Notes under the pieces: generated by a model
Databases searched by the model: none
What the model saw: the letters and a program-made list of their open reading frames with translations, nothing else
What the model was told of the DNA's origin: nothing
In this document: piece by piece, positions 26,680-34,085 of the stretch
Layout of the letters: every line of letters starts with the position of its first letter
Position numbering within the stretch: the first letter of the stretch is position 1
NCBI GenBank assembly: GCA_046732465.1
Contig: JBKPND010000057.1
Span: 1-43,414, forward strand
Direction: 5' to 3'
From: DASUPK01 sp046732465
GTDB lineage: Bacteria > Actinomycetota > Thermoleophilia > Solirubrobacterales > 70-9
Length of the DNA: 43,414 nt
Made by a program: the position numbers and the translations under genes

Positions 26680-28040
26680 GGCGCCTCGAGAAGCATGTCG
26701 ATCTCCTTGCCGCTGTGGTGGGCGACCAGGAACGAGTCGTTGCTGGTGTTCTCCAGGAGTCGGCGGACCAGGTAGGCCATCCCGGCGACCAGGTCTCCGA
26801 TCGGCGAGTAGGAGCGGACGCGATGCCCGGCTGCCGCGAGAGCGACGGCCGTCTCGTCGCCGAGGCCGCGCAGCACCTGGAATTCGAGGGTCCCCGGAGC
26901 GGCTCCCCTGAGCTCGGCGTAGGCGGCCGCCGCGCTCAGCGAGCGCAGGTTGTGCGACGCGATCGCCGGGCGGACGCGCGGGAAGGCGTCGATCAGCGCC
27001 CTCGAGAGCCGCTCGAAGTTGCGGTCACACTCGCGGCGATCGGTGAAGACAGGCGGCGGCCAGCCTGCCTGCTCCGCCTCAACCACCTCCTGATCCCAGT
27101 ACGCACCCTTGACCAGGCGGATCGTCAGCGGCGGCTCCCTCTTCACCTCCCCGGCCCACTCGAGGAGCGTCCCGAGATGCTCCGGCGAATCCACCAGGTA
27201 GGCCTGGAGCACCACTCCCGCCGACGGCCCGTCGCGGAACTCCGGGTCGCCGAGCAGACCGAGCGTGACGTCGAGCACAGATTCCCGGGTGTCCAGAGAC
27301 TCCATATCCACGTGCAGGTGCGCATCCAGCTCTCGGGCCACGCGCAGCAGGTGGCGCAGGCGCTCCCGGGCCCCATCGGCGCCGCGGCGAGGCGCCAGCG
27401 GTCTCAGCTCGGAGGTCAGGGCGGAGACCTTGACGGAGAGGTTCACTCTGGGAAGAGCTCCGATCGGGTCCGCCTCGAGCCGGCCGTTCGCCGGCCACTG
27501 GACGGCGGCCTGGCTCAGGGTCCGCAGGGTCTCCTCGCAGCGGGCGGCATAGCGGTCGGCCTCCGCCTCGGTCACCGTGGCTTCGCCGAGCAGGTCCAGC
27601 GTCGTCCCGACTCCCCGACGCCAGAGCCCGCCGATGGAGTCCATCGCGGCGCTCGCGTCCTCTCCCACGATGAACCTCCGCGCCACCCGCCCGACTCCGA
27701 GAGCTGCGGTCGCCGCAGCCAGTGGCCGGGCCGGTGGCAGGCGCAGCGTACGGGCGACCCGCCGGGCGACCGGAGAGCCGCCGGCTTCGAGCAGCATCTG
27801 CTCCAGGTGGCTGACCAGCTCGGCGCTGCTCCGGCAAGCGGGACGCACATCCACGAAGCGGAAGAGGGCCGTCCGCAATGCGGGATCGGCGACCAGCCGC
27901 TCCATGAGTCGATGCTCGGCGACGGCAGCGGGTCCCCGCCCCGGCCCGGGCAGCAGCTCGGCGAGCTCGCGACCGATCGACTGAATCCGCGCCTCCAGCT
28001 GATCGCGCGAGCCGACCGCCTCTTCCCTTGCGAGCAGCAT
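26676..28040 (-). CDS. Proline dehydrogenase (PutA-type PRODH domain, FAD enzyme)
   Basis: It oxidises L-proline to pyrroline-5-carboxylate, passing electrons to the quinone pool. The 454-residue protein looks like the N-terminal half of bifunctional PutA: a helical arm (residues 1-150), LDLLGEATVTEAEADRY, VNLSVKVSALTSEL, LHVDMES, LTIRLVKGAYWDQEV and the substrate-binding RRLLENTSNDSF. No DNA-binding ribbon-helix-helix precedes it. The ATG at 28040 has GAGGAG upstream at a good distance; earlier in-frame ATGs lack one. Coupled by GTGA to the P5C dehydrogenase. Confidence 0.93.
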   Translation of the reverse strand: MLLAREEAVGSRDQLEARIQSIGRELAELLPGPGRGPAAVAEHRLMERLVADPALRTALFRFVDVRPACRSSAELVSHLEQMLLEAGGSPVARRVARTLRLPPARPLAAATAALGVGRVARRFIVGEDASAAMDSIGGLWRRGVGTTLDLLGEATVTEAEADRYAARCEETLRTLSQAAVQWPANGRLEADPIGALPRVNLSVKVSALTSELRPLAPRRGADGARERLRHLLRVARELDAHLHVDMESLDTRESVLDVTLGLLGDPEFRDGPSAGVVLQAYLVDSPEHLGTLLEWAGEVKREPPLTIRLVKGAYWDQEVVEAEQAGWPPPVFTDRRECDRNFERLSRALIDAFPRVRPAIASHNLRSLSAAAAYAELRGAAPGTLEFQVLRGLGDETAVALAAAGHRVRSYSPIGDLVAGMAYLVRRLLENTSNDSFLVAHHSGKEIDMLLEAP

Positions 28041-28131
28041 CCCTTGTCTCCTCGACCACCGCATACCCTCGCGCGGCAGCGGCTCAATCACAAGGGACGA
28101 CTACCTCGAGATTCGCGGGGCGTCTACGAGG

Positions 28132-28205
28132 GGTGAGCGACCGGACTCGAACCGGCGACCACCTGGACCACAACCAGGAGCTCTACCAACTGAGCTACGC
28201 CCACC
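28132..28205 (-). tRNA. tRNA-His (anticodon GTG)
   Basis: The cloverleaf folds with a 7-bp acceptor stem GTGGGCG/CGCTCAC, D-arm GCTCAGTTGGTAGAGC, anticodon stem CCTGG/CCAGG around TTGTGGT and T-loop GTTCGAGTCC. The extra G-1 (28205) opposite C73 (28132), specific to tRNA-His, is present. The 3' CCA is not encoded. An actinobacterial -10-like TAGATT lies about 10 nt upstream. Confidence 0.96.
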
Positions 28206-28230
28206 GCGTGGCTTCAATCTAGCGTGAGCC

Positions 28231-28257
28231 GAGGCCTCTGAAGGCCAGAGCCGCCTC
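28231..28257 (-). terminator. Terminator hairpin after the lipase gene
   Basis: On the minus strand GAGGC-gg-CTCTG pairs with CAGAG-GCCTC around a GCCTT loop, a two-part 10-bp stem with a 2-nt bulge that begins at the lipase stop codon. It separates the lipase from tRNA-His. There is no T-tract. Confidence 0.5.
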
Positions 28258-29503
28258 AGCTGCGCGGCGGCAGCATCTGCTGGAAGAAGGCGACCGCGTC
28301 CGGCTCCCCCGCCGTGACCACCCCGACGTGGTTGGCGCCCGGGTACTTGTTGTAGGTGACTTGGTCGCCGGCGTTGACGAGCTCGTCCTTGAGCTGGTCC
28401 GTGTAGACCGGGAAGACGGTCGTATCGGCGGTCCCTTGGGCGATCAGGATCGGCGCCGCCGTCTTGACCAGCGGGTTCATTCCGGCCAACACCGGGTTGA
28501 CCGGACTCAGGTCGGACCCGGACCGCCTCAGGTGCGACGGCGGAATCCCGCCGAGTTCACTGGTCGTCGCGAGCTGCTCGAGACACTGGCTCTGCAGGAG
28601 CGGATAGAAGGCCAGCACCTCGTCCGAGAGGATCCTGTTGACGTCGATCGCGCTCGACTGCGTGGAGGCGCCGTCGAGGATCATCGTCGCCAGGGCGGTC
28701 AGCGGGCTGGGCGTGGTCAGGGCCGGAAGCAGCGGGACCTGCTCGAGGATGTGCGAAGCCGGCGCGAACGCCACGGTGCCGCGGAGGCGCAGCTTCGGCG
28801 TCCAGGTGCTTGCCTCGCCCGCGGCGAAGAGTGCGGACTGTCCACCCTGCGAGTGGCCCGAGATCAGGAAGCGCTTGCCGATCTTCGGGTCGAGCTGGCG
28901 AGCGGCGGAGACGATGTCGAGGACGCTTCGGCCCTCCGCCTCGCCGATCAGGTACGGGTGCTTGCCGGGCGTGCCGAGGCCCTGGTAGTCGGTCTGCACG
29001 ACCGCATAGCCGGCACGCAGCCAGTCGTTCAGCTGAGGCTGGATGTAGGAGATCGAGGCTCGCGCGGGTGAGGTGACGCTGTTCCGCGACGGCGCGCAGG
29101 CATCGGCGACGCCGGTCGTCCCGTGGGCCCAGCTGATCACCGGCCAGCCGTGCTTCGGCGGCTTGCCCCGGGGAACGCTGACGGAACCCGAGACGGCGGT
29201 CTTGGCGCCCTGCGGCGTCCGCGAGGAGTAGAGGACGAGCTTCGTGTACCTGGCGTCCGCGAGCGGGACCAGCCCCGACGCCTTGCGGGCCCAGATCAGG
29301 TGCCCGTGCTGCTTCGGCAGCTTCTTCGGCGGCTTGTAGAACTTGAGACCCTTCGGGCCCTTCGTCACCTTCGCGTGGGCCTTGCCCTTCACCTTCGCGT
29401 CGGCGCGCTGGGCGCCCGCCGCGAGCAGCAGGAGGGCGGCCGCCCCGATGAGTGCGATGGCAAAGGCCTTCCGGACACGATCCGAAACCGCGTGGGCCTG
29501 CAA
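28256..29503 (-). CDS. Secreted lipase-family alpha/beta hydrolase
   Basis: A 415-residue exported hydrolase. A signal peptide (VRKAFAIALIGAAALLLLAAG, cleavage near AQRADA) is followed by a Lys/Gly-rich stretch and a hydrolase domain with WAHGTTG (oxyanion region), VQTDYQGLGTPG, the nucleophile elbow GHSQGGQSAL, the acid in GTADTTVFP and His in ANHVGVV. The arrangement is that of the secretory lipase/LIP family. The TTG at 29503, with GGAGAAG upstream, gives a proper signal peptide; longer in-frame readings begin with residues that spoil it. It is divergent from purU. Confidence 0.85.
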   Translation of the reverse strand: MQAHAVSDRVRKAFAIALIGAAALLLLAAGAQRADAKVKGKAHAKVTKGPKGLKFYKPPKKLPKQHGHLIWARKASGLVPLADARYTKLVLYSSRTPQGAKTAVSGSVSVPRGKPPKHGWPVISWAHGTTGVADACAPSRNSVTSPARASISYIQPQLNDWLRAGYAVVQTDYQGLGTPGKHPYLIGEAEGRSVLDIVSAARQLDPKIGKRFLISGHSQGGQSALFAAGEASTWTPKLRLRGTVAFAPASHILEQVPLLPALTTPSPLTALATMILDGASTQSSAIDVNRILSDEVLAFYPLLQSQCLEQLATTSELGGIPPSHLRRSGSDLSPVNPVLAGMNPLVKTAAPILIAQGTADTTVFPVYTDQLKDELVNAGDQVTYNKYPGANHVGVVTAGEPDAVAFFQQMLPPRS

Positions 29504-29610
29504 GTGCTTCTCCTCTCTCGAGCCGGGGCACCATCCCCGGCGTCCCGTCCCCAACCAGCTCCGGCAATCTAACCCACGCCGTCGCGGAGAGTTTCGGAGA
29601 CACTCCACCG

Positions 29611-30453
29611 ATGGAGACCACTCGCCTCCTGCTCAGCTGCCCGGACCGTCCCGGCATCGTGGCGCGGGTCGCGGGCTTCCTCGCCGCGGCCGACCGCAAC
29701 ATCATCGACGCGGATCAGCACTCGACGGACCGGGGGACGCTGTTCATGCGGCTGGTCTTCGAGGCGGCCCCCGAGGCCGAGCGCGATCCGCTCTACGCAC
29801 AGTTCGCGACCGAGGTCGCTGAGCCGCTCTCGATGAAGCACCGCTTCGCGGAGGCCGGGCGGCTGCCGCGCGTCGCCGTGATGGCCTCGCAGGAGGACCA
29901 CTGTCTGCTCGATCTGCTCTGGCGCTTTCGCTCGAGGGAGCTGCCGGGCGAGCCGGCGCTCGTGATCTCCAACCATCCGGATCACCAGGACGCCGTCCGC
30001 TCGTTCGGACTGCCCTACCACCACCTCGTGGTGACGCACGAGAGCAAACCGGATGCCGAGCGGGCCGCCCTCGAGCTGATGCGCGGCACGGTCGACCTTC
30101 TGGTCCTGGCCCGCTACATGCAGATCCTCTCCGGCGAGTTCCTCCAGAGCCTCGGCTCCCCCGCCATCAACATCCACCACAGCTTCCTGCCGGCGTTCGC
30201 GGGCGCCGATCCCTACCAGCGGGCCTGGGAGCGCGGGGTCAAGCTGATCGGGGCCACGGCTCACTACGTGACCGAGGATCTCGACGCCGGCCCGATCATC
30301 GAGCAGGACACCGCCAGGGTCTCTCACCGCGACGAGGTCGGCGACCTGGTCCGGATCGGGCGCGACCTCGAGCGGCTGGTGCTGGCCCGTGCCGTCCGCG
30401 CCCACCTCGAGGACCGCGTCCTGGTCGATGGCGAGCGGACGGTCGTCTTCTGA
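29611..30453 (+). CDS. purU: Formyltetrahydrofolate deformylase
   Basis: PurU hydrolyses 10-formyl-THF to formate and THF, feeding formate to purine synthesis and balancing the folate pool. The 280-residue protein has an N-terminal ACT domain (LLLSCPDRPGIVARVAGFLA) and a formyltransferase-like C-terminal domain with INIHHSFLPAFAGADPY and GATAHYVTEDLDAGPII, which hold the Asn, His and Asp of the active site. The ATG at 29611 gives the usual N-terminus. It is divergent from the lipase gene and ends just before tRNA-Arg on the other strand. Confidence 0.96.
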   Translation: METTRLLLSCPDRPGIVARVAGFLAAADRNIIDADQHSTDRGTLFMRLVFEAAPEAERDPLYAQFATEVAEPLSMKHRFAEAGRLPRVAVMASQEDHCLLDLLWRFRSRELPGEPALVISNHPDHQDAVRSFGLPYHHLVVTHESKPDAERAALELMRGTVDLLVLARYMQILSGEFLQSLGSPAINIHHSFLPAFAGADPYQRAWERGVKLIGATAHYVTEDLDAGPIIEQDTARVSHRDEVGDLVRIGRDLERLVLARAVRAHLEDRVLVDGERTVVF

Positions 30454-30461
30454 TCGAGGAG

Positions 30462-30535
30462 CGCCCCCGGCAGGACTCGAACCTGCGACATCCGGCTTAG
30501 AAGGCCGGCGCTCTATCCAGCTGAGCTACGGGGGC
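30462..30535 (-). tRNA. tRNA-Arg (anticodon TCT)
   Basis: 74 nt with acceptor stem GCCCCCG/CGGGGGC and discriminator G, D-arm GCTCAGCTGGATAGAGC, anticodon stem CCGGC/GCCGG around CTTCTAA and T-arm GCAGG/CCTGC. CCA is not encoded. A TACGCT hexamer about 10 nt upstream could be its -10 box. Confidence 0.96.
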
Positions 30536-30825
30536 CGGGCAGGCGGAGCGTAGCGCCGGGTCCCGCGGCGAACGAGCGCTGCGGCCTCGAGCACAAGCGG
30601 ATTCACCCTCCCGAGCAACCGGACCCTCAGCAATATTCAGCAGCTTCGCATCCCCATTTTCAGGGAGGACAAAATTAGGTATGCTCCCGCCCAGCTTCGG
30701 ATTTGTTCAGGGGTACACCAAAGCGGGACATCTGGAAGGGACCGGCGCGCGGAGTCGAACGGGAGTGGCTCCTCGGGTCGGTCCCTTCGTCATGCGACGC
30801 CCCTGTGTGCGCGGACGCCGAGGCC
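30536..30825. other. Non-coding stretch with lower GC and a large inverted repeat
   Basis: No credible gene is seen. The middle (30630-30715) is much richer in A and T than the surroundings (CAATATTCAG, ATTTTCAGG, ACAAAATTAGG). A perfect 9-bp inverted repeat AAGGGACCG / CGGTCCCTT spans 30736-30787. The leftward part should hold the tRNA-Arg promoter. Confidence 0.5.
30736..30787. repeat. 9-bp perfect inverted repeat, 34-nt loop
   Basis: AAGGGACCG (30736-30744) pairs with CGGTCCCTT (30779-30787). The loop contains GGAGTCGAAC, like the start of a tRNA T-arm read on the other strand, and a small GGAG/CTCC hairpin. It lies 40 bp past the stop of the minus-strand membrane gene and could be its terminator or a tRNA relic. 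Confidence 0.45.
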
Positions 30826-31767
30826 TCATAGCTCTTCCGCCAGACGCTCCACGAGCCAGAGATCACAGAGCCAGGCGCCCGAATCGCCCTTGCGGGTGAC
30901 GACGATCCCGTCGGGCCCGCCTTGGACCGTGACGCCGTTCCAGCGCTCCGACGCCGGAAGGCCGCGGAGCACCGCCGCGGCGTTCCCGGCCCCGTCTTTC
31001 GCCGTGAAGCGACCACCCCGCGCCTTCGCCTCGAACTCCGGGACCGACGCGTGCAGGATCAGCTCGCTCAAGCCCTGCTCCTGGCGGAGCTCGACCCGGC
31101 GGCCTTGGCGCTCGCCGCTCATCACGGTCGGCCCGATCAACTTCGCGGAATAGCCCGGCATCGTCGGAGCGCGCGGAACCATCTTCACCCTGGGCCGCTC
31201 ATCGAGTCCCAGGCCGAGCGGCCTCATTGCCTGGTCGAGCCGCTCGTAGCCCCGGTCGACGTCGCCGCCGGGACCGATTGCGCGGATCGCGCCGTAGATG
31301 GCTGCAATCGCGATCAGGGGGCCGCCGACGATCAGCGGCACGAAGCTCTCGGTCAGGTAGATCGCGGGAACGGTCAGGAAGATCAGGACGCAAATGACGG
31401 CGGCGAGCCCGATGCTGCGACGGCCGACGTCCCACATCTCCTTGCGCGCCTTGATCGCCTCGCTGTCGATCGGCCTGACGGCGAGAGCGGACCAGAGCTC
31501 GCCGTCCTCGAGCTTCGTCGGGTCGTCGATCGCCTGTTGGCCCTTGCCGAACCCGCGGGCGTCGCCACTCGCGGCCCGCCCTATGTCGCCGCGCTGGAGT
31601 ACCAGGAGCATGGCGATGAAGGCGGCGATCACGCCGAAGATCAGACCGAGCTGCAGTTTGGGATTCGGGTCGGTACTGTCGGCCGAGAGCGCGATCGCGA
31701 CCACGATCGCGGCGACGACGAAGACACCGATCAGGCCGAAGCGGCCGGAGCGCCGGAACTCCCTCAC
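30826..31767 (-). CDS. Hypothetical membrane protein
   Basis: A 313-residue protein with four hydrophobic helices in two pairs (GLIGVFVVAAIVVAIALSA with LGLIFGVIAAFIAMLLVLQ; SIGLAAVICVLIFLTVPAIY with FVPLIVGGPLIAIAAIYGAI). Between them is a polar segment, and the C-terminal 120 residues are soluble (RVELRQEQGLSELILHASVP). The family is not recognised. The GTG at 31767 (MREFRRSGRFG), behind GAGGGGACA, places the first helix properly; a longer in-frame reading from 31863 would overlap the divergent gene. It may share a promoter region with the fatty-acid-hydroxylase gene. Confidence 0.72.
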   Translation of the reverse strand: MREFRRSGRFGLIGVFVVAAIVVAIALSADSTDPNPKLQLGLIFGVIAAFIAMLLVLQRGDIGRAASGDARGFGKGQQAIDDPTKLEDGELWSALAVRPIDSEAIKARKEMWDVGRRSIGLAAVICVLIFLTVPAIYLTESFVPLIVGGPLIAIAAIYGAIRAIGPGGDVDRGYERLDQAMRPLGLGLDERPRVKMVPRAPTMPGYSAKLIGPTVMSGERQGRRVELRQEQGLSELILHASVPEFEAKARGGRFTAKDGAGNAAAVLRGLPASERWNGVTVQGGPDGIVVTRKGDSGAWLCDLWLVERLAEEL

Positions 31768-31807
31768 TGTCCCCTCACGATCCGGGCGAGCGTAACGTTC
31801 CGTGTCG

Positions 31808-32479
31808 ATGCATTCGCGAGAGGTCACCTCCCTCGGACAGGCACGCCGGGAGTTTCTGCGCAAGGAGTCGCCCTGGGCGATCGGGGCCGGGGTCCTCGCG
31901 CTTGTGGTGATCCGGGTGCTCGTCGGCGATCCGAGCTGGAGGGACGCCGTCGCGGTCGCGGCGATGGTGGTGATCTATCCCTTCGGCGAGTGGGCGATCC
32001 ACGTGTACCTGCTGCACGCGAAGCCGATCAGGGTCCGGGGCAGGAAGATCGACACGATGGCCGCTCGCGCGCATCGCGCGCACCATCAGGAGCCGAACGA
32101 CCTCGACATGGTCCTCCTCTACTGGTGGCAGGCCGCGGCTCTGATGCTGCTCGCGGTGCCGTTCACCGTGGGCGTGGGGGCGGTGATCGTCACCTTGATC
32201 GGGGGACCGATTCCCCTGGGCGCTCTCGTCACCGCGGCGCTCACCGGCTACTGCATGATCTTCCTGTACGAGTGGACGCACTTCCTGATCCACACCGCCT
32301 ACCGGCCGCGGACCCGCGTCTACAAGACCATCCACCGCAACCACCGCCTCCACCACTTCAAGAACGAGCACTTCTGGCACGGGGTCACCAACAACGTCAG
32401 CGACCGGGTGCTCGGCACCAACCCGGACCAGCACGACGTCGAGAAGTCGAAGACGGCTCGAACGCTCGCGACTGAATGA
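31808..32479 (+). CDS. Fatty acid hydroxylase/sterol desaturase family membrane protein
   Basis: A 223-residue di-iron membrane oxygenase. The His clusters of the family are present: HVYLLH, HRAHHQ, HFLIH and HRNHRLHHFKNEHFWHGV. At least three hydrophobic segments lie between them. Members hydroxylate or desaturate lipids, sterols or carotenoids; the substrate cannot be told here. The ATG at 31808 is chosen over a GTG two codons earlier. Its TGA overlaps the start of the acetolactate decarboxylase gene (ATGA), an unexpected partner. Confidence 0.88.
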   Translation: MHSREVTSLGQARREFLRKESPWAIGAGVLALVVIRVLVGDPSWRDAVAVAAMVVIYPFGEWAIHVYLLHAKPIRVRGRKIDTMAARAHRAHHQEPNDLDMVLLYWWQAAALMLLAVPFTVGVGAVIVTLIGGPIPLGALVTAALTGYCMIFLYEWTHFLIHTAYRPRTRVYKTIHRNHRLHHFKNEHFWHGVTNNVSDRVLGTNPDQHDVEKSKTARTLATE

Positions 32480-33261
32480 GCCTCGACGAGCGCTGGATCC
32501 GGTCGCTGCACGTCGAGGCGATGCGGCACGCGGACCTGCACGCCGGTCACGAGCCACACGTCCTCTTCCAGGCGTCGACGATCGGGGCGCTGCTGGAAGG
32601 CTCCTTCGAGGGGGACGTGACTTTCGCCGAGCTGGCGGAGCAGGGCGATCTCGGGCTCGGGACCGTCAACCATCTCGACGGCGAGATGATCGCGCTCAAC
32701 CGACGCTTCTACCGCGCGGACGTCGACGGCCGGCTTCATGAACTGGCCGGATCGGAGCGCACGCCGTTCGCGGTCGTCGTCTCGTTCCGGCCGGAGCTCG
32801 AATTCGATCTGGAGGGATCGATCGACCACGATCGCCTGCTCGCCGAGATCGATCGGCGGATTCCGGCCGACGCCGCCTCTTGCGCCGTTCGGATCGACGG
32901 CCGCTTCGAATTGGTCCGGGCGCGGTCGGTTCCGAGGCAGGAACCGCCCTACCGGCCGCTCATCGAGGTGGTCGCCGAGCAGAGGGTGTTCGAGCTCGCC
33001 GCCGTCGACGGGACGATGCTCGGCTTCCGGTTTCCGACGTACGCCGAGGGGATTGAGGTGAGCGGCTGGCACCTCCACTTCATCAGTGAGGATCGCTCGC
33101 GCGGGGGGCACGTCCTCGACTCGCGATTGGAGACGGGCCACGTCGGACTGGACCGCTCGGGTGAGTTGCACGTCGAGCTCCCGCCCGGTGTGGAGCTCGC
33201 CGATCCGGACCAGGCGAAGAACACCCACGACGCGATCGATCGCGTGGAGCACTCGGGCTGA
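32476..33261 (+). CDS. Alpha-acetolactate decarboxylase
   Basis: It converts (S)-2-acetolactate to acetoin with a zinc ion. The 261-residue protein shows GLGTVNHLDGEMIALNRRFY near residue 60 and the metal segment GWHLHFISEDRSRGGHVLD, giving His199, His201 and His212 with the spacing of known zinc ligands (HxH-x10-H). The length matches AlsD/BudA. No acetolactate synthase or butanediol dehydrogenase gene is nearby; instead it is coupled by ATGA to the fatty-acid-hydroxylase gene. It converges on tRNA-Pro. Confidence 0.92.
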   Translation: MSLDERWIRSLHVEAMRHADLHAGHEPHVLFQASTIGALLEGSFEGDVTFAELAEQGDLGLGTVNHLDGEMIALNRRFYRADVDGRLHELAGSERTPFAVVVSFRPELEFDLEGSIDHDRLLAEIDRRIPADAASCAVRIDGRFELVRARSVPRQEPPYRPLIEVVAEQRVFELAAVDGTMLGFRFPTYAEGIEVSGWHLHFISEDRSRGGHVLDSRLETGHVGLDRSGELHVELPPGVELADPDQAKNTHDAIDRVEHSG

Positions 33262-33269
33262 GCGAGAAG

Positions 33270-33346
33270 TCGGGGCGACTGGATTCGAACCAGCGAAACC
33301 TCCCGCCCCCAAAGCGGGCGCTCTGACCAGACTGAGCTACGCCCCG
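33270..33346 (-). tRNA. tRNA-Pro (anticodon TGG)
   Basis: 77 nt with acceptor stem CGGGGCG/CGCCCCG and discriminator A, D-arm GCTCAGTCTGGTCAGAGC, anticodon stem CCCGC/GCGGG around TTTGGGG, and T-loop GTTCGAATCC. CCA is not encoded. Its first ten bases (33337-33346) are also the last bases of the upstream same-strand coding sequence, whose TAG stop is tRNA positions 8-10. Confidence 0.96.
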
Positions 33347-34002
33347 ATCGAGGCGAGTCTAGCTTCAAAGACCCACTCTTCCTGCAGGCGATCCATCCAG
33401 CCCTGGAGCCTTGCGCGAAAGACCGTGTCGCTGGCCCGCACCGCGATCACGCCATAGCGGCTCCTCCACACGCGCCCGCTCAGCCGGCCACTATTCGACT
33501 TGCGCTGAAGGCGAATCTGGTCCGCCGAAATCTCGAGTGCCTCCGCCCAGTAGCGGGTCACCTCTTCGAGGTTCTGGTCCTCATGGAACTGAAGCGAGAA
33601 GACGAGTCGACGTGAGAACCGTCGCAGCCAGAGCGTCGCCACCTTCATCACAGCCGCATCCGAGTTGCAAATCGTGACGGTGTTCCGGTTGCGCTTGTAT
33701 CCCTCGGCGATGTACAGCGCGACGAAATCGCGAAAGGTTGGATGCCTGAGCAGTCGCGAGAACTCCCAGTACCCCAGTTCGTAAGCCTCCTCGCGCAATC
33801 GCCGATGCTTGGCGAGCATTTTCCGCGCGCCGGGGTGAGGGTTGTCTCGCCGACGCCGGCCAAGGGGCATTCCCTTGATCCAGTAGTAGACCGTCGTCCT
33901 GGACAGTGCGAGCCGCTCGGCGATCTCGTCGATCGACAAGTGCTGCTTTCTGCGCAGCTCGCGTGCCTTCTCGCGAACGTATGCGGGATAGGCCATGCCC
34001 AT
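33337..34002 (-). CDS. HTH plus LAGLIDADG-like protein overlapping tRNA-Pro
   Basis: A 221-residue protein. Residues 5-45 form a helix-turn-helix (ARELRRKQHLSIDEIAERLA, then SRTTVYYWIKGMPLG). After a basic linker comes a LAGLIDADG-like fold (FVALYIAEGYKRNRNTVTIC with an acidic residue in YIAEG, then RRLVFSLQFHEDQ, QIRLQRKSNSGRLSGRVWRS, RYGVIAVRASDTVFRARLQ). This family is widespread in Thermoleophilia-like genomes without known role; homing-endonuclease ancestry is inferred. The last codons, Gly-Ala-stop, are GGG GCG TAG of tRNA-Pro. Base composition is visibly lower in GC than the neighbours, suggesting transfer. The next gene on the other side is divergent. Confidence 0.78.
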   Translation of the reverse strand: MGMAYPAYVREKARELRRKQHLSIDEIAERLALSRTTVYYWIKGMPLGRRRRDNPHPGARKMLAKHRRLREEAYELGYWEFSRLLRHPTFRDFVALYIAEGYKRNRNTVTICNSDAAVMKVATLWLRRFSRRLVFSLQFHEDQNLEEVTRYWAEALEISADQIRLQRKSNSGRLSGRVWRSRYGVIAVRASDTVFRARLQGWMDRLQEEWVFEARLASIGA

Positions 34003-34085
34003 AGTCGAACGGCAGTTCGTTCACGAGTGGCGCGCGGAGTGTGTCGAAGGTGTGCCGTCCCGAGGCTGGCTAGGGTTTCGCGCTC

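Noticed and set aside
30736..30787. A complete tRNA gene
   Set aside because: The acceptor-like stem and a T-arm-like stretch are present, but no T-stem, anticodon arm or D-arm can be drawn.
33270..34002. An integrated prophage or genomic island at tRNA-Pro
   Set aside because: There is no integrase, no direct repeat of the tRNA 3' end, and the sequence on both sides is ordinary chromosomal genes. Only the single LAGLIDADG-like gene looks foreign.
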